A DNA stretch of 64,000 nucleotides from Sternotherus odoratus (GCA_032164245.1 JAVMKO010000003.1:34099390-34163389); one strand, 5' to 3'. Numbered from the stretch's first letter, positions 31,497 through 44,600 are shown. The notes: a model not told the origin generated them from the letters alone. Numbers and translations: made by a program.

Positions 31497-32842
31497 TGTC
31501 AGGATGAGCTCCACCCTGACATCTGGTGGTGAATTGCAGGAATTGCAGTGAGTTTTGGAAAATAACTGATCTTATTTGCATAGACACACCCACCGAACCT
31601 AGCCTGCGCTCTAACAGGCCAAATGGTCACTTTGTCTACTGTGGGACCTCAGTTTCTCTGGTATTGGGGCAAGAATGATAAAGTGTTGATTAACCTGTTT
31701 ATGTGAATGAGGGATTGGGACATGTATTTGGCCTTTGGCATGCTGGAGGGACTCACCATCAACTAGGTAGCACTCACTAGGGCCCTACACAAGCATATTG
31801 CACCCTGTCTCTCTCCTCTGTGGAATGTTAGAGCTGACTTTTACTTCCATTAGGAGTCTAACATCAGCCTGCTGAGCTGAAGTCACTTAGGGTCCTGTGG
31901 TGCATCTGCATTAAGCCCCCCCCCCACTATGAGCTGAAATCAATTAAGAGCTGAAAAATCACTGAGCATTATCTTAAGTTGGGGGGGGGGGCTAAGCACA
32001 GCAGTTCCTGTGTCGACTAGCAGAGCGGCTAGCGGAGCAACCAGCAGAGCTGTTCATGAGACAGCTTCCAGAGTCGAGCGGCTGGCAGAGCAGTTCCTGT
32101 GTCGGCCAGTAGAGCGGCTAGCGGGACAACCAGCAGAGCTGTTCATGAGACGGCTTGCAGAGCAGAGTTGACCAGCTGGCAGAGCAGTTCCTGTGTCGGC
32201 TAGCAGAGCGGCTAGCGGGGCAACCAGCAGAGCAGTTTGTGGGACAGCTGGTGGAGCAGCGCCCCAAGCGGAGCAGCAACACCACCCCACGGAGAGATGG
32301 GGCAGTCGGCCTCAGACCTCGTAAGGTACCCCTCACTCTGCCCTCCATTTCCACCCAGCCTGGGAGGTAAGACTCTGCAGAGTAACTTTTGACCAGGGAC
32401 TCCAGAGACTTTGGGGCTGTGGGACTTTGGGTGATTTTTGGGTTGCTGGACCCCAAAGACTTTGGGGCTGTTGGACTTGTGGAACTTTGGGTGATGTTTG
32501 GGTTGCGGGACTCCTGAATCTAAAGGAGAGGACACAGCCCAAACTTGCTGGGGTGAGGGATGCTGGTTCATAGTTTGGTTTGTGAATCCTGGTTGTGGTG
32601 TTTACCCAATATAATGCCACATTGTTTCTCTCTGTTATTAAAAGGGTTTTGGTACACTCAGACTCTGTGCTTGTGAGAGGGGATGTATTGCCTCTTAGAG
32701 GCGCCCAGAAGGGTGGTATATGATTGTCCCAGGTCACTGGGTGGGGGCTCGAGCCGGTTTTGTATTGTGTCATTAGAATGGAACCCCTGGATACTGAACC
32801 CGGCCCTTGTTGCTGCCAACTCTGATGGGCAGAAGGGTTACA
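31497..32842 (+). mobile_element. LTR of an endogenous retrovirus-like element, about 1.35 kb
   Basis: It begins TGTCAGGATGAGCTCC and ends GCAGAAGGGTTACA (TG...CA). The flanking pentamers AGCAG and TCCAG share only three bases, so the target duplication is eroded or the ends are off by a few bases. The phrases GAATTGCAGTGAGTTTTGG and ATAGACACACCCACC belong to an LTR family I associate with turtles. Internal features are G and C runs at 31918-31926 and 31981-31990, and a minisatellite. TTATTAAAAG near 32636 could act in 3'-end formation. The open frames over it are repeat artefacts. Confidence 0.75.
31995..32260 (+). repeat. Minisatellite inside the LTR
   Basis: Roughly three units of 75-90 bp share the words GCAGTTCCTGTGTCG, AGCAGAGCGGCTAGCGG, CAACCAGCAGAGC and TGTTCATGAGAC. 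The units differ by small indels and substitutions. Frames of 70-119 codons on both strands come from this repeat. Confidence 0.88.
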
Positions 32843-33048
32843 TCCAGTTAACACTTTTAGTGTTAATGAGGGGGAACATAACCCATCACAGGCAATTCGG
32901 GATTGTTTGGCACAAACAGCACTGTTAATATTGCTGAGCCAAATGTGTACTTCATTTAAACAGACCATCACTCCAGTGTTGTAATGGTTTTTGTCTTGCA
33001 CCAAAAAACATATCAAGTGTTTTCTAAATTTTTCTATATTTCTAGTAT

Positions 33049-33910
33049 ATAATCATAGAAGATTAGGGTTGGAAGAGACCTCAGGAGATCATTTAGTCCA
33101 TCCCCCTGCCCAAAGCAGGATCAACACCAACTAAATCATCCCAGCCAGGGCTTTGTCAAGCCAGGCCTTAAAAACCTCTAAGGATGGAGATTCCACCACC
33201 TCCTTAGGTAACCCATTCCAGAGCTTCACCACCTTGCTAGTGAAATAGTGGTTCCTAATATCCAACTTAGACGTCCCCCACTGCAACTTGAGACCATTAC
33301 TCCTTGCTTTGTCATCTGTCGCCACTGAGAACAACCAAACTCCATCCTCTTTGGAACCCCCTTTCAGGTAGCTGAAGGCTGCTATCAAATACCCCCTCTC
33401 TCTTCTCTTCTGGAGACTAAACAAGCCCAATTCCCTCAGCCTCTCCTCATAAGCCACATGCCCTAGCTCCCTGATTATTTTCATTGCCCTCTGCTGGACT
33501 CTCTCCAATTTGTCCTCATCCTTTCTGTTGTGGGGGCTCAAAACTGGACACAGTACTCCAGATGTGGCCTCACCAGTGCTGAATAGAGGGAAATAATCAT
33601 TCCCCTTGATCTGCTAGCAATCTTCCTACTAACATAGCCCAATATGCCATTAGTCTTTCTGGCAACGAGGGCACACTGCTGACTCTTATCCAGGTTTTCA
33701 TCCACTGTAATCCCAAAGTTCTTTTTTTAGAACTGCTGCTTACCCAGTGGGACCCCAGCCTGTAGCAGTGCATGGGATTCATCTGTCCTAAGTGCACGAC
33801 TCTGCACTTGTCCCTGTTAAATCTCATCAGATTTGTTTTGGCCCCATCCTCCAATTTTTCTAAGTCACTCTGGACCCTGGCATCACCCTCCAGCATATCT
33901 ACCTCTCCGG
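33049..33910 (-). mobile_element. CR1 LINE, 5'-truncated
   Basis: The minus strand carries the C-terminal CR1 RT and the 3' tail, which ends at about 33049 (AATCATAGAAGATTAGGG on the plus strand). The open parts, 33896-33597 and 33541-33131, read DLEKLEDGAKTNLMRFN, DKCRVVHLGQMNPMHCYRLG, then LERVQQRAMKIIRELG, YEERLRELGLFSLQKRR, and RNHYFTSKVVKLWNGLP with SLEVFKAWLDKALAGMI. A stop or shift near 33560 separates them. The catalytic box and everything upstream are missing. Confidence 0.92.
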
Positions 33911-34950
33911 ATCAATCATGCAGCCAGAATGTGCAAAAGATCCATTTCCTGTCTGATATACAGCAGCAAGATTATCGTTCCCAAAGATAGCAATGACCTC
34001 TTGATTCAGAGCTACATTAAATATTACTGTTCCAACTTTGGTTTTCTCCTCTTTGATTATTATAGGCTTTTGAAGCATTTAGGATAGATGGCTGAATTGC
34101 CTACCACTAATTTATTGGTTCATGCCATACTTACAGATCAGTAGTCATTATATTCCTATGACTAAGTTTTGTCCCTTGTGGGATCTTCCAGAGCTGTCTT
34201 CTGGAATCACTGCTTTATTATTAATATGACTTTGCTCACTTCAAAAGTGGATTTTTGCAGATTTGTAGTGGAAACTGATGCTCTTATCTAACACAAGAAC
34301 ATTGGCATTATTGGCAAGTACATTTAGAACAATTAGAAGGAAATGCTTCTTCACTTAGGCCCCAAAGCCCTGGTTTCAATAGAACTAATCTGTGTGTAAA
34401 CTTAAGCAGATGCATAAATCGTTGCGGGATTGTGACTATAGAATTCATTTTCATACTAAGTCTTGGAGTTATATAATTCAACTGGTTTTAAAAGGTCTGG
34501 ACACATTTATGACCAGTGATTACTATACAGGTATTTTTCCCCCAAAGCATTTTCAATTTATATTAAGCAAATTAACCAATAACATTGTAGATATTATATA
34601 CAAGTTCAGCTAAGGGTAATCAAATTTCATACTTCTGGGTACGAACTGATTTATTTAGAAATCAGTAAGGATTTCCCAACCCCAATATCAACAAGACTGG
34701 GCAACTGTTTATGTATGCCATGGCTTTGCTCATTTTTGGCCTCTGTCTGAGGCCCCATGTACTATCAGAGACAAGATAAAACTCAATGGACCAATTTATC
34801 TGATTTTGTATAACCTCACATACACATAGTATTGTTCAACAGTATGGCTGAGTAAGCATGTTAAATGATGATAGCCAACTCTGTCATCTTATCACTCAAA
34901 CTCCCAGTACTCCAGCATAGGGAACAGTCTCCCCGTATGAGGAACAAGGA
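33911..34950. other. Intergenic DNA, no feature recognised
   Basis: AT-rich and anonymous, with a 73-codon chance frame at 34392-34613. Confidence 0.5.
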
Positions 34951-34961
34951 ATCATGACCTT

Positions 34962-35868
34962 TGTAACGGGGTCGGTCACTCACCCGGCGGCGCCCCCATC
35001 TGGTCTTCTGGGAATTAGCTCTTTTTGACCTGGGAGCGCCCTCTGCTGGCCGACGTCCGCTTCTCCACACTGGTCCCGTGCCCCTCCTGGACCCCGGGAC
35101 CCCTCGCTGAGGGTGCTGCACCCCTGCAGTACCCCCCTTGTCTCAGGGTCTCCCCTCCCTGGGGAACCCAACACCCACTATCCCCAACTTGCCTCAGATA
35201 CGGCCACTGCCAGTCACCACTGCCTCAGTTCCCCTGAGGCTGATTGCAGTCTCATGGCTACTCATCACCGGCAAGAAGGGGTTAGCCTGCTGCTCTTATC
35301 AGCCCAGGGGCCGCCCCCTTGCAATTCCCAGTACCCCGTGGGTCGGGCCTTCCCTAGGCTCAGCAAGCTGGGGCCCTCTCACTAGAGCTAGTCGCTCCCT
35401 GGCTCCCAGCTGCCTCACCCACGCCCTGTCCCAGTCCAGGTACTTTGATAAAGGCTCCCTGCAGCTAGGCCTTGTCTCCCTCTGCTTGCAGAGGAGACTG
35501 CCCCCTTGCAATTCCCAGTACCCCGTGGGTCGGGCCTTCCCTAGGCTCAGCAAGCTGGGGCCCTCTCCCTAGAGCTCAGGCTCCCTGGCTCCCAGCTGCC
35601 TCACCCACGCCCTGTCCCAGTCCGGGGACTTTACAGCCAGGCCCTGTCTCCTGCTGCCTACAGAGTAGACTGACTCCTCCAGAGTAAACTCACTCTCCCT
35701 CTCTCCCTTGTCTCCCAGGCTTTTATACAGCCTGGAATGTTTGGGGCGTGGCCACACAGCTGAGCCTGCTTTCCACTTAAGCCTGCTAGCAGGCTCAGCC
35801 AGCTACAAACCCTCTTTCCAGGGCTATTCCAGCCCTGGCCAGCAGGGAGCGGGGAGCACCCCGCTACA
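34962..35868 (-). mobile_element. Solo LTR, 907 bp, with internal tandem duplication
   Basis: On the minus strand it starts TGTAGCGGGGTGCTCCCC and ends CCCCGTTACA. The exact 5-bp target duplication ACCTT is at 34957-34961 and 35869-35873. A TATA-like TATAAAAGCC lies near 35724 on the minus strand, about 145 bp from the LTR start. The copy contains a 187-bp tandem duplication and no internal retroviral sequence. The open frames of 60-144 codons over it are GC-rich artefacts. Whether it is Gypsy or ERV derived cannot be told from the LTR alone. Confidence 0.85.
35313..35686. repeat. 187-bp tandem duplication within the LTR
   Basis: Units 35313-35499 and 35500-35686 share GCCCCCTTGCAATTCCCAGT, CCCGTGGGTCGGGCCTTCCC and AGCTGCCTCACCCACGCCC with few differences in the first 135 bp. 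They diverge more toward the unit ends. Confidence 0.85.
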
Positions 35869-35873
35869 ACCTT

Positions 35874-38770
35874 AAAATGTATGAAGGCAGTTCCTCACAT
35901 TTCTACCTCTACTGATACCTAATACTTGTCCTCCACTCTTCCATTAACTTCAGTTTGCCTTTGTTTCCTCTTTCTTTCTCACCTTTGCCAGATGGTCTTT
36001 GCCCCCAGATTGCAACATTGGTTGGTTGCTGGAGTGAGTGAAGGAGAGGATGAGATACCAAGGTAATCCTCAACTTTGACCCCTTCCATTTTATATAGGT
36101 ACTTATATTGGCATGATGGAAAGGAACAAGTGATGCAGCAAGCAGCTAGTAGTAAAGAATGATTATTCCTCTAAGGCTAAATTGGCACAAGTGTGTATCA
36201 TTGCTTAGGCAGTGGAGCTACGTACTGAGTACAAGTGCGCTACTATAGTTATTTTAACGTGTTTTAGTAGTTTCCCCCATCTTTTCAGATTGTATAGTTT
36301 GTGTATTTTCAGAGGATATTTTTAAGTTTCTTCCTCCATACATTTGTCTGCATCTGTCCTTCCATCATTGTTTTTCTCCTTCTTTTAACCAGCCTGTAAG
36401 CCTGGCACTCCCTTCAACCTCAGCTTCCTGGTAGTGCTGCTCCATTGGAAGGTGGTATTAATTTCTTAGGGTATATTAACTTTAGGAGAGTTCTCTGTAG
36501 AGTAGATAAGATGGTGCACATCCCTACCAAGCCACATCCTGCTCACTTTTCCCTGGAGCCAACTCCCAAACCCGGATCTCAAGACGCCGTGTGACCTCCA
36601 TTTGGTCTGGACCAAGGACAGAGCCTTGCCAGAGAGGAGGATTGTCTGCATTTGGAGCATGGACCCCAATGTTATCACATAAGACTGTCATATTACAATG
36701 GTGCTGCTCTCCATGAGTAGATATCAGTATAATGCATTCAGTTTAAATGTGCAGCCTGAAGTGACTGGATGACCTCAGAACAGTGCCTCTCCGGACAAAA
36801 ACCTATGATTTAGGCCCTGGAGGAAAATGACCCTAATAAATGACAAGCTAAAGCCACTTGATGGAAATGAAAGTATTTTACTTCCTTCATTCTTAATGTA
36901 TATCCTTTATTAAGCCAACTATGAAAACAAAAAACATGTAACTTACTACCAAATGCTAAAGAGAAGGGGAAAGAAGTGGAGGAGAATGGTGATGTATGAT
37001 ACAACAAAGCTCAGGAAGATCACATAGCTTGTAATCACAGAATAGAACTGCACTGGGCCCCAATAAGATAGCTCTATGCAAACAGTTACTACCTGACTAT
37101 AACAGAGAACAAATTTAAGCTAATGTTAGCCTCCATAAAAAGATTAGGATAAGGCCTTTTCTCTCTCACACACTCCAGGTCCTTCTAATAAAAGTGAGAT
37201 GCTCACCTCTGCTTTTGCTTTCTACCTATATTTTCTGGACAATTTTCTCAGCTCTCTGTGTGACTAACATCTTGTTGCAAGAAATAATATATAGCAATAT
37301 TCACATTTATGGCTTATTACAAATTATTCAGATAGATGAGATGTCCATCGTCCACAGTCCACGATGAGCCAATGTTGAAAATCTGCTGCAGCTAGTACTT
37401 TTTGTCCATATCAGAATTAATATAGCATTCTCTTTGGTTCAGCAAGTTTGAATTAGGACATTAAGTTCTAGTGCACATTTTAAGTTCTGGGCATGTTGCA
37501 GATTTCTAGCTTTCTAAGCATTTTTCCAATCTCTGTGCATTTAGAATAAGAACTTTAGAAACAATATTCAAAAAACTTTATAAGATCTATTTCTGTCCAC
37601 CTGTCTTATAAAAAGAGAATGTTTCTGGTGGACCTCAGCACTCTTATAACGAAGACACATTGGTTAAGAGGATCGTGACAAATTTATCTTGCTACTTAAT
37701 GACAACACATGAACCCCCTCTTTATGTCATTGTACTTACAAAATGTCTGTATTGGAAATTGGTGGCACTCAGCGCCTCTCAGGATCGAGTCCTATTTAAG
37801 CATATGATGGTGAATAATACCTTTTTTTAAAAAAAGGTGTTCCCTGGTAAACAAAACAAACGGATTTATTTGTTTGAACACTATTGTTGGTTGTGACAGA
37901 GAGAACCTGCTATAACTGACTTGATCATCAAAGTGCATGTTCATTTTGAGAGATGATGATAGCAAACAAGAAATGTCAACAATATATGTTTGTACTTCCC
38001 TGTGAAAATACTCTGTGTATACAGCAAAACAGTTCAGGTCAAACCTTTAAGCCAAGAGTACATTAAGCACATTGAAAGAATGTAAAGTCAACTTATTCAG
38101 TGAGAAAAGATAGGTATGACTTGCTGATACCATCTGAAGCCATTTTACTAAATGCAGCAAGTTCAATGAGAATTAGAAATGTGAAGGTGGTAAAGTGATG
38201 ATTAATACAACACTCTGGGCTTTTAAATACTGCCAGCTATTTTCAGGGAAATAGAATATCCTTGTGTCTAAGAGAAAAACCAGAGGAGCTCTGGTAGTGT
38301 AATAACAAGGTCACTGTTGTATCTGTCATGATGGCTTCATTTATATGTTGGATGTTGGTAGGGTTAAGATTTCTGACATGAATGCAGTGAATTCATTGTC
38401 TTAAGAAGTTCCCTTCCTGGTATCACAGCACTAAATAAAAATCCTACTTTTGTGTTGCTTAACATAGTGTAAGTTTACACAAATAACTTTGCTAAGAAAC
38501 AAAGATTCTCTTTTACAGTGAGATGGATTAAGCAGAGTTTTGTTTTAATTAACCTTAGCAGAACTGGGATCAGGAATGAATACATATTATACATGAAAGT
38601 ATTCAGACTAAAATGAGGCATGTTCATTGATCCTGCAGTTGATGAAAAAGTGGATCTAAGCTTGTTTTCTCATGACTGGACCTGTTGTAGGCAGCACGTT
38701 TCTTGATTTTAACATCTTTTGCACAAAAGTTGTTCTTCAGAGCAACTGATTTCAAAGGAAGCCAGATACA
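35874..38770. other. Intergenic DNA, no gene recognised
   Basis: This is 2.9 kb without a repeat I can name or a coding signal. A short palindrome of T and A runs (ACCTTTTTTT, AAAAAAAGGT) lies near 37820. Confidence 0.45.
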
Positions 38771-38774
38771 GATA

Positions 38775-39375
38775 TGTTAGGGCAGACTCAGTTTCCCTTG
38801 CTCCTTCTCCCCATGTATTCTTCCTCACCAGCCATCACATAGTTAAACCCCCAAGAGTAGCAAAGCATTTCAGTAATAGTGCTGACAAACAAGTTGTTTC
38901 TGTATTGTTATCTATACCAAGAATGTGACCTTGCCTAGACAAATCACGGGCTGTAGGCCTCAGGAGATGAGCTAATGTGTTATATCGCCAGATTGTATCT
39001 ATATGTATGTAACAACTTCACTAGGGAATAGACACCTATTCATAAGCTTGTTGGCATCATGTACCGGTCTCCTGACCTAGGCGTGATGTAAGGGTTTGCT
39101 AAGGCGCATGCTTCAAGTCAGGCTTTTCCCTCCCTCCACCCACTCCCCATCCCCTTTGAATATACTCTATAAAAGGCTGCTTGGTACTGATAATAAACGG
39201 AGCTGCTGCTAACCCCCTTTCTGGACCGAGAGGAGGGTGCCTCAGTTTCCCCTTTGCTCAAAGTTGACTTGTGTGTTTCTTCAATGGTCTCTGACAGCTT
39301 GTGAGCTTCTTGCCGCCACTACTATCCGGAGTGTACGGTAAGGGGGAGAGACGTGCCATTAATTTTCCCCTGACA
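38775..39375 (+). mobile_element. Solo LTR, 601 bp, 4-bp target duplication
   Basis: It starts TGTTAGGGCAGACTC and ends CCCCTGACA, flanked by GATA at 38771-38774 and 39376-39379. A TATA box (CTATAAAAGG) is at about 39168 and a polyadenylation signal (AATAAA) at about 39193. The U5-like segment then includes GCCTCAGTTTCCCC. The layout of U3, TATA, AATAAA and U5 plus a 4-bp duplication fits a class I (gammaretrovirus-like) LTR. No internal sequence is present. Confidence 0.78.
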
Positions 39376-39379
39376 GATA

Positions 39380-40635
39380 TATGTCAGTGAATCTACACTG
39401 TTTAAGTGCCGAAACAAATATGGGACTGACTGGCTTTACAGATTCTGACTTGGGTAGACTTACAGCAGTGTTGATGTCTTTAGCAGCATGAGTATAGGTA
39501 ATAGTAGGCATGTGTGTCTGTGTGGGAGAGGGGGGGTTGAAAGGCACAGAAGGCAATAAAAGACATCTTTGTACTTCCCAAAGATTTTTGCAATACCTCA
39601 GATTTTTACACATCTTGTTTTTTTTCCAGTTCATCCATGAAATTTTGAAGTACCTTAGTGCCCTTCATTAATATAGAAATCACAGCTACATGATTCACAG
39701 AGTAAGTCTTTTTACAAAATGGCCCAAAACAAACACACAGAATCCTGCAGGAAATAGTTCTATTTTATCAGAAGTGTCGAGTCTCCTATATTGTCTACAG
39801 GTTCATTTAGCAGATATTATGCTTTTGACATTGTAGTTTCCAGTTCCCATGGGCCCTATTCAAATCTGTGTCAGTGCCAAGAAAGGAGGAAGCTATCAAG
39901 GTAGCAAAGCCCTTGTTAACCTCAAGACTAGTTTTAAAAAAAGCTTCACTAGTCAAAGAACATTTGTATTTTTTTGCATTTTTCTAATTATTGTAATAAA
40001 ACTGATTTTGTACTAAAATAAATAGATAAAAATGGGAGTAATGGAAGACAAAAAAGGAAAAAGTTGCAAATACATTATGCTGCACACATGAATTATGCTG
40101 AACTTACACTTCATCTATGAATTACAAGTTTGATATTAAAATCTTAAGGTCTTATATTCATCATAGTCAATGTTAACTATTTGTCAATTAGATATATAAG
40201 TCAAATAATTTGGACTGGAACACCAATCAATATTTTCTTTGACCTTGTAAGGCTAGAATAAGTGAACAAATAAAGGACAAAATTTTAACCAAGAAAAATC
40301 TCTTTAACCACCCTGCTATTATGTTGACTGCAGAAAAAATAGTAATTTAGACAAACAGCACATTTTAAGGCCTTTATAGCCCTGGTATGTGTACACTTTT
40401 ATATAGAAGTGAACAATAAGCTAGAAGGCTACTTATAATGAGCAAATAAACATCTCTATCTTTGCAAGAAAAAAGGGTGAGCAGAGTATTAAATAAAAGC
40501 ATCTTATACTTTGTCCTAAAGCTCACCAAACTCTGCTGTGGTGGAGCTACCAGGATAAAGAGTTCCAAAAGAAAGGTCCCCAAATAAGAAATCTGTTCTG
40601 TTTAATCCTCAGAGTTCTATTATAAGAACTAACAT
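39380..40635. other. Intergenic DNA, no gene recognised
   Basis: AT-rich, with chance frames of 69-91 codons (39359-39634, 40374-40583) and no motif. Confidence 0.45.
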
Positions 40636-40639
40636 AGAC

Positions 40640-41248
40640 AATTCTAAGTTCTGTAGTGGGATGCAAAGGGGTTTATTGGAATCTCAGGTAGCAAGGTCCC
40701 AAATCATCAGGATTTTAAAGACTGTCACTAACACCAATTTTACTCCGACATGAAAAAATAACCACTGAAGACCTTTCAACACTGCTGTTATCAGTTCATG
40801 ATAACCTGTGCCTCTTGCAAGGCTGGCAGCTGCATGCTACACCACAAGTCTAATTCTGGACCAGTTAAGTCTCTGGGAGTTTTGCCATTCATTCAGCTGG
40901 ATGCAGATTCAGGCCCCTGATATTTTTAAGAGGAGTTAACGAGCTACTTTAAAGAGAATTCATCATAATGAGAAAGGCATGGATAATTAATTAAAGGAAA
41001 GCATGCAACTTCTCCACCAACTACAGAAACCTTGATTCAACGTGCTACCCAATGTTGCACAGGAATCCAGGAACAGTGATGGATTTAACTAGGCCATAAG
41101 ACAATGGACTTTCTTCATGAATTGTGGTCAAACACCTTCCACAAATAAATCAGGCATTGCCTCCAACCTTTAACTAAATGTTTCCCCATCTATACAAGCA
41201 TCACCACTATTTTGTCCAGGCTGTATCACAGATAGTTCTGTTTTAATT

Positions 41249-41294
<46 letters not shown>

Positions 41295-41530
41295 CATTGG
41301 GAAAGTAACGAGATTGTGGAATGTGGATCCTACAAAAAGGAAATGTAGAGCTGAGTATCATCCACATACTGATGACACTGCAGCACAAAAGTGACCCCAT
41401 ACTGGCTTTACATATATATTGTACAGGAGAAGTGGCAAGTTAAAATCCCTTGGGAATCACATAAGTGTAGTGCCCTCAGGGAGGATGAGCAGTTGCCCAG
41501 GAAAATCTTTTGCTATCTCTCTCAGAACAA
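40640..41530 (-). mobile_element. Old L2-like LINE fragment
   Basis: On the minus strand at about 41340-41400 a reading gives VLQCHQYVDDTQLY, the palm box of an L2-type RT (usually YADD). Just upstream there is a weak match to SQGIL...IYM (41400-41475). The lower-coordinate part, with words such as TGGCAGCTGCATGC and GAAAGGCATGGATAA, resembles a known vertebrate LINE 3' region, but this is weaker. The copy is very decayed and interrupted by a CT microsatellite. Confidence 0.5.
41258..41291. repeat. (CT)n microsatellite
   Basis: A run of about 17 CT dinucleotides. Confidence 0.95.
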
Positions 41531-44500
41531 AGTCTCCAAAGGGCTTATTTTACCAAATGCCAATACATATGGCCTTACAATATCCACAATGATTATTAGG
41601 GAATTTAAGCCAAAGAAATAATGCTTAATTATTACCTCAAACATTCCAAGGAAATAATTTTATTTAAATATGTTTTGCAATTTCAATATCATTAGCATTA
41701 TATGTTAGCATTTCCAAAAGCAAACATTTCAACTGGCAATTCAAACAGCTTGCTTGAATTCTTTTGTGTCTACCACAAACATAAATTTCTGAAATATTTT
41801 GTGATTTACTTTAACAATAGAGTATATTACAGAAGTGAGACGTTTATAGCATCGCTTGATCCCACCCAAGTCAAGGGGAGTCAAGGGTGCTAAAAACCTC
41901 CCATAAGGCAGTTAGCAGCTTGCAGGAGTTTGTTTGATTTCATTTTGATCTATTGATTTTCTTCTGGAATTAAGATTCCAATTCTGCTCCAATTGTAGCC
42001 AATGGCAAAACTGACTTCACTAGCTATAGGATAAGACCCTTACATGTCCATTATTTGATTTTTAGATTGTAGAATCTTAAGTATGATTTAAGGCCCATTT
42101 CAACTTACTTTGCAACCAGGAGCACACCAGTTATGTTCCAGTTGGCCAACAAGAAAACTTTGTAAAGTTACTATATGCTTCTTTTATGATTAGTTAAGCC
42201 TGTATTTAAATAGTTTTATAACATGAAATCAGTATTGTTTTTCAAATGCACTCTATGAGATATTTTTAACAAATGTGTATTGCAAACATGTTTTAATGAG
42301 ATTTTTAAAAAGAAATGCAAAGAAATTAATGTTTAACTTCTTTGAATAATGATAAGAATAACAAGACCTGAGTGAATAACTCATAACAAATTTCCCAATT
42401 ACTCTCTTTTCTGCTCATGGAGACTATTTTTTCCTCAAATACATTAATTGTAAAAGCTTTAGTGAATTTTCCATAGCTTGATCATATGTAATATATGCAG
42501 AATTATTAATTACTTGTTTATGTTGATTAGTTGTGATTAAGTACACCATCTCATTATGATCAGCTTATGCAGCTGACCACAGGACTATACAAGCACACTG
42601 TCACTAATACATGCATATACCTATGTGAAGTTCATTTTCTGAAAATGAAAAGTGAGCTTTCAGGGATCACACGTACCAATAAGATTCAATTGCAGAGAAG
42701 TTGGCAATAAATTTCAAACAAGGTGTACCTAGCATGACGCAATGGCTGGCAGCATCACTTCAGAAAAGCCACTCCAATGTTCCAACGGGTTTTAGGAGTC
42801 TTCAGAAGGGCAAAGTGAGACACAACGTCACTTAGCATACATTTTAAGACCACCCAATTCCCCACTTTGCCTCCACTCCACCAACATTTTCTTCAGGTGT
42901 GATCCTGACAAGCTTAGCCTTGATGCAGTTTTTACTCTGGAAGAAAAGTAGTCTATGAAGAAAATCTGCCTTTTATCCTTTATATTTCTTATTTGTTAAG
43001 CTGCAGCTATTTGCTTGATACTGTACAAGACACAACATTCAGACAGTTAATAACAGAAAACAAACAAACCCTATTTTTAACCTAAAATTCAAGATGAAAC
43101 AACTAAATATTTAATGTTTGGTGAAATTCTGTTATTTGGCAGGTGGAGATATTTTTTCCCCCTCCACATAGCCCTAACTGAAATACACTGTCTCCCTTCA
43201 ACTAAGGACTTTCAGCTCAGAGAAATAAGATTGTGTAAATACTGATGTCCACTGCAGAGATACGTGCTGTGTTAAAGCTCTTAATGGTGTCAGAGTAGAC
43301 ACTGTTTCGATATCTCATGTCAAAGCTGCTTTTGTTAATGCCCCTGTACTACACAATGACATGATATACAGGGGCCGAGAGGCACAAAGAATTGAGTCAA
43401 GAACCTTACTGTGGTGCTTTGAGAGTATGTCAAGGTGCAATGAGCTTTTGTGAATTTCAGTGTACCTTGAAGCAATCTTAGACAATGACTGAAATGCAGC
43501 CGATTTTAGTAGCAAGATGAAATGTAGAGTAATTAAAGAATTATCCTTGCCTCAAAGCAAATAAAAAGAAAATAAAAAAGTCTGCATTAAAAAACCACAA
43601 GGTTGTGCAAGACGTTAAAAATGAAGGAAATTTGCAGTTTCAGCTTCTATCTTTTTTTATCTGTAAGTCACCTAATTCTTAAATATTGCAATGTTCTGAG
43701 AAAAGTGTGCAGTCACATGTACAAACACCTGGCTTTTTGCAGGCCCAGTAGAGTAGGTTAGGTACCAAAAGTGAGAGATGGCTTATGTGGTAAATATATC
43801 CATGTGATAAATTGCAGAGTCATGATATAAATTGCATTCCATCTGCAGTCAGATAAAAAATAATACTAATAAAAAATTCAGATCAGACCATATATTTTGT
43901 TAACACCACATATTTTACAGAAAAATAAAACTATTTTAGGAATGTTTTAGAGTCTTTTAGAAGATATATGAATATTAATTTTGTATCCTGCTGCCTCTAT
44001 AGGTTGTCTTTGTATACTGAAGTCCTCCTGTTCAGATCCCAAAATAATCAGTAATAGCTTTTTCTCTAAAATTTCTCAGATAGTTGAGGTCTAACATGTC
44101 ACAATATACAGGACCTATAAAAAAAACTTCCTTTTTTTTTTTTGAAGGGGGAATTGTCTTATCTCCAATGGGATAAAAAAAGGGCATTTCTAGTCCTAAT
44201 AACTCATGAGATACTGAGGGTTAAACCGGTCACTGTTCTGGGATATCACCTGTCCTGTGTCTCAGAGCAATGTTGTTTTGGGGGAAAATTCCACATTTAG
44301 GAGTAATGAGGAAATATTTTTGTTGCTGGCTGTTTTGTGTTTTTTGAAGGCAACTGTTTGAAGCTGTTCCAGGATTTGGTACCTTGCAAATAGTACTTAT
44401 GAAGATGGATTACTCAACATTAATAGGAGTCACTATTGCAAATAGTCTTACATTTATCTGAATATATAGGCACATGCTGGAAAACACTTACTGTCATCTC

Positions 44501-44600
44501 TGAAGAACTTTTTAGATGTTGATCATCTTTACTAAAGTGTTCTTTTTCCCGGAATTTCTTTATGATTAAAAATGCCTTCTTACATGCACATGCTTCCAAC
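41531..44600. other. Intergenic DNA, no gene recognised
   Basis: About 3 kb of AT-rich sequence. Near 41975-42050 a phrase with CCAATTCTGCTCC and GCCAATGGCAAAAC recalls a palindromic ancient repeat in eroded form. No coding motif occurs. Confidence 0.4.

Noticed and set aside
31995..32260. Possible CRISPR-like array
   Set aside because: Units are contiguous minisatellite repeats inside an LTR, without distinct spacers.
35025..35572. 144-codon frame as a possible gene
   Set aside because: It lies inside a solo LTR bounded by a 5-bp duplication and repeats itself because of the internal 187-bp duplication.
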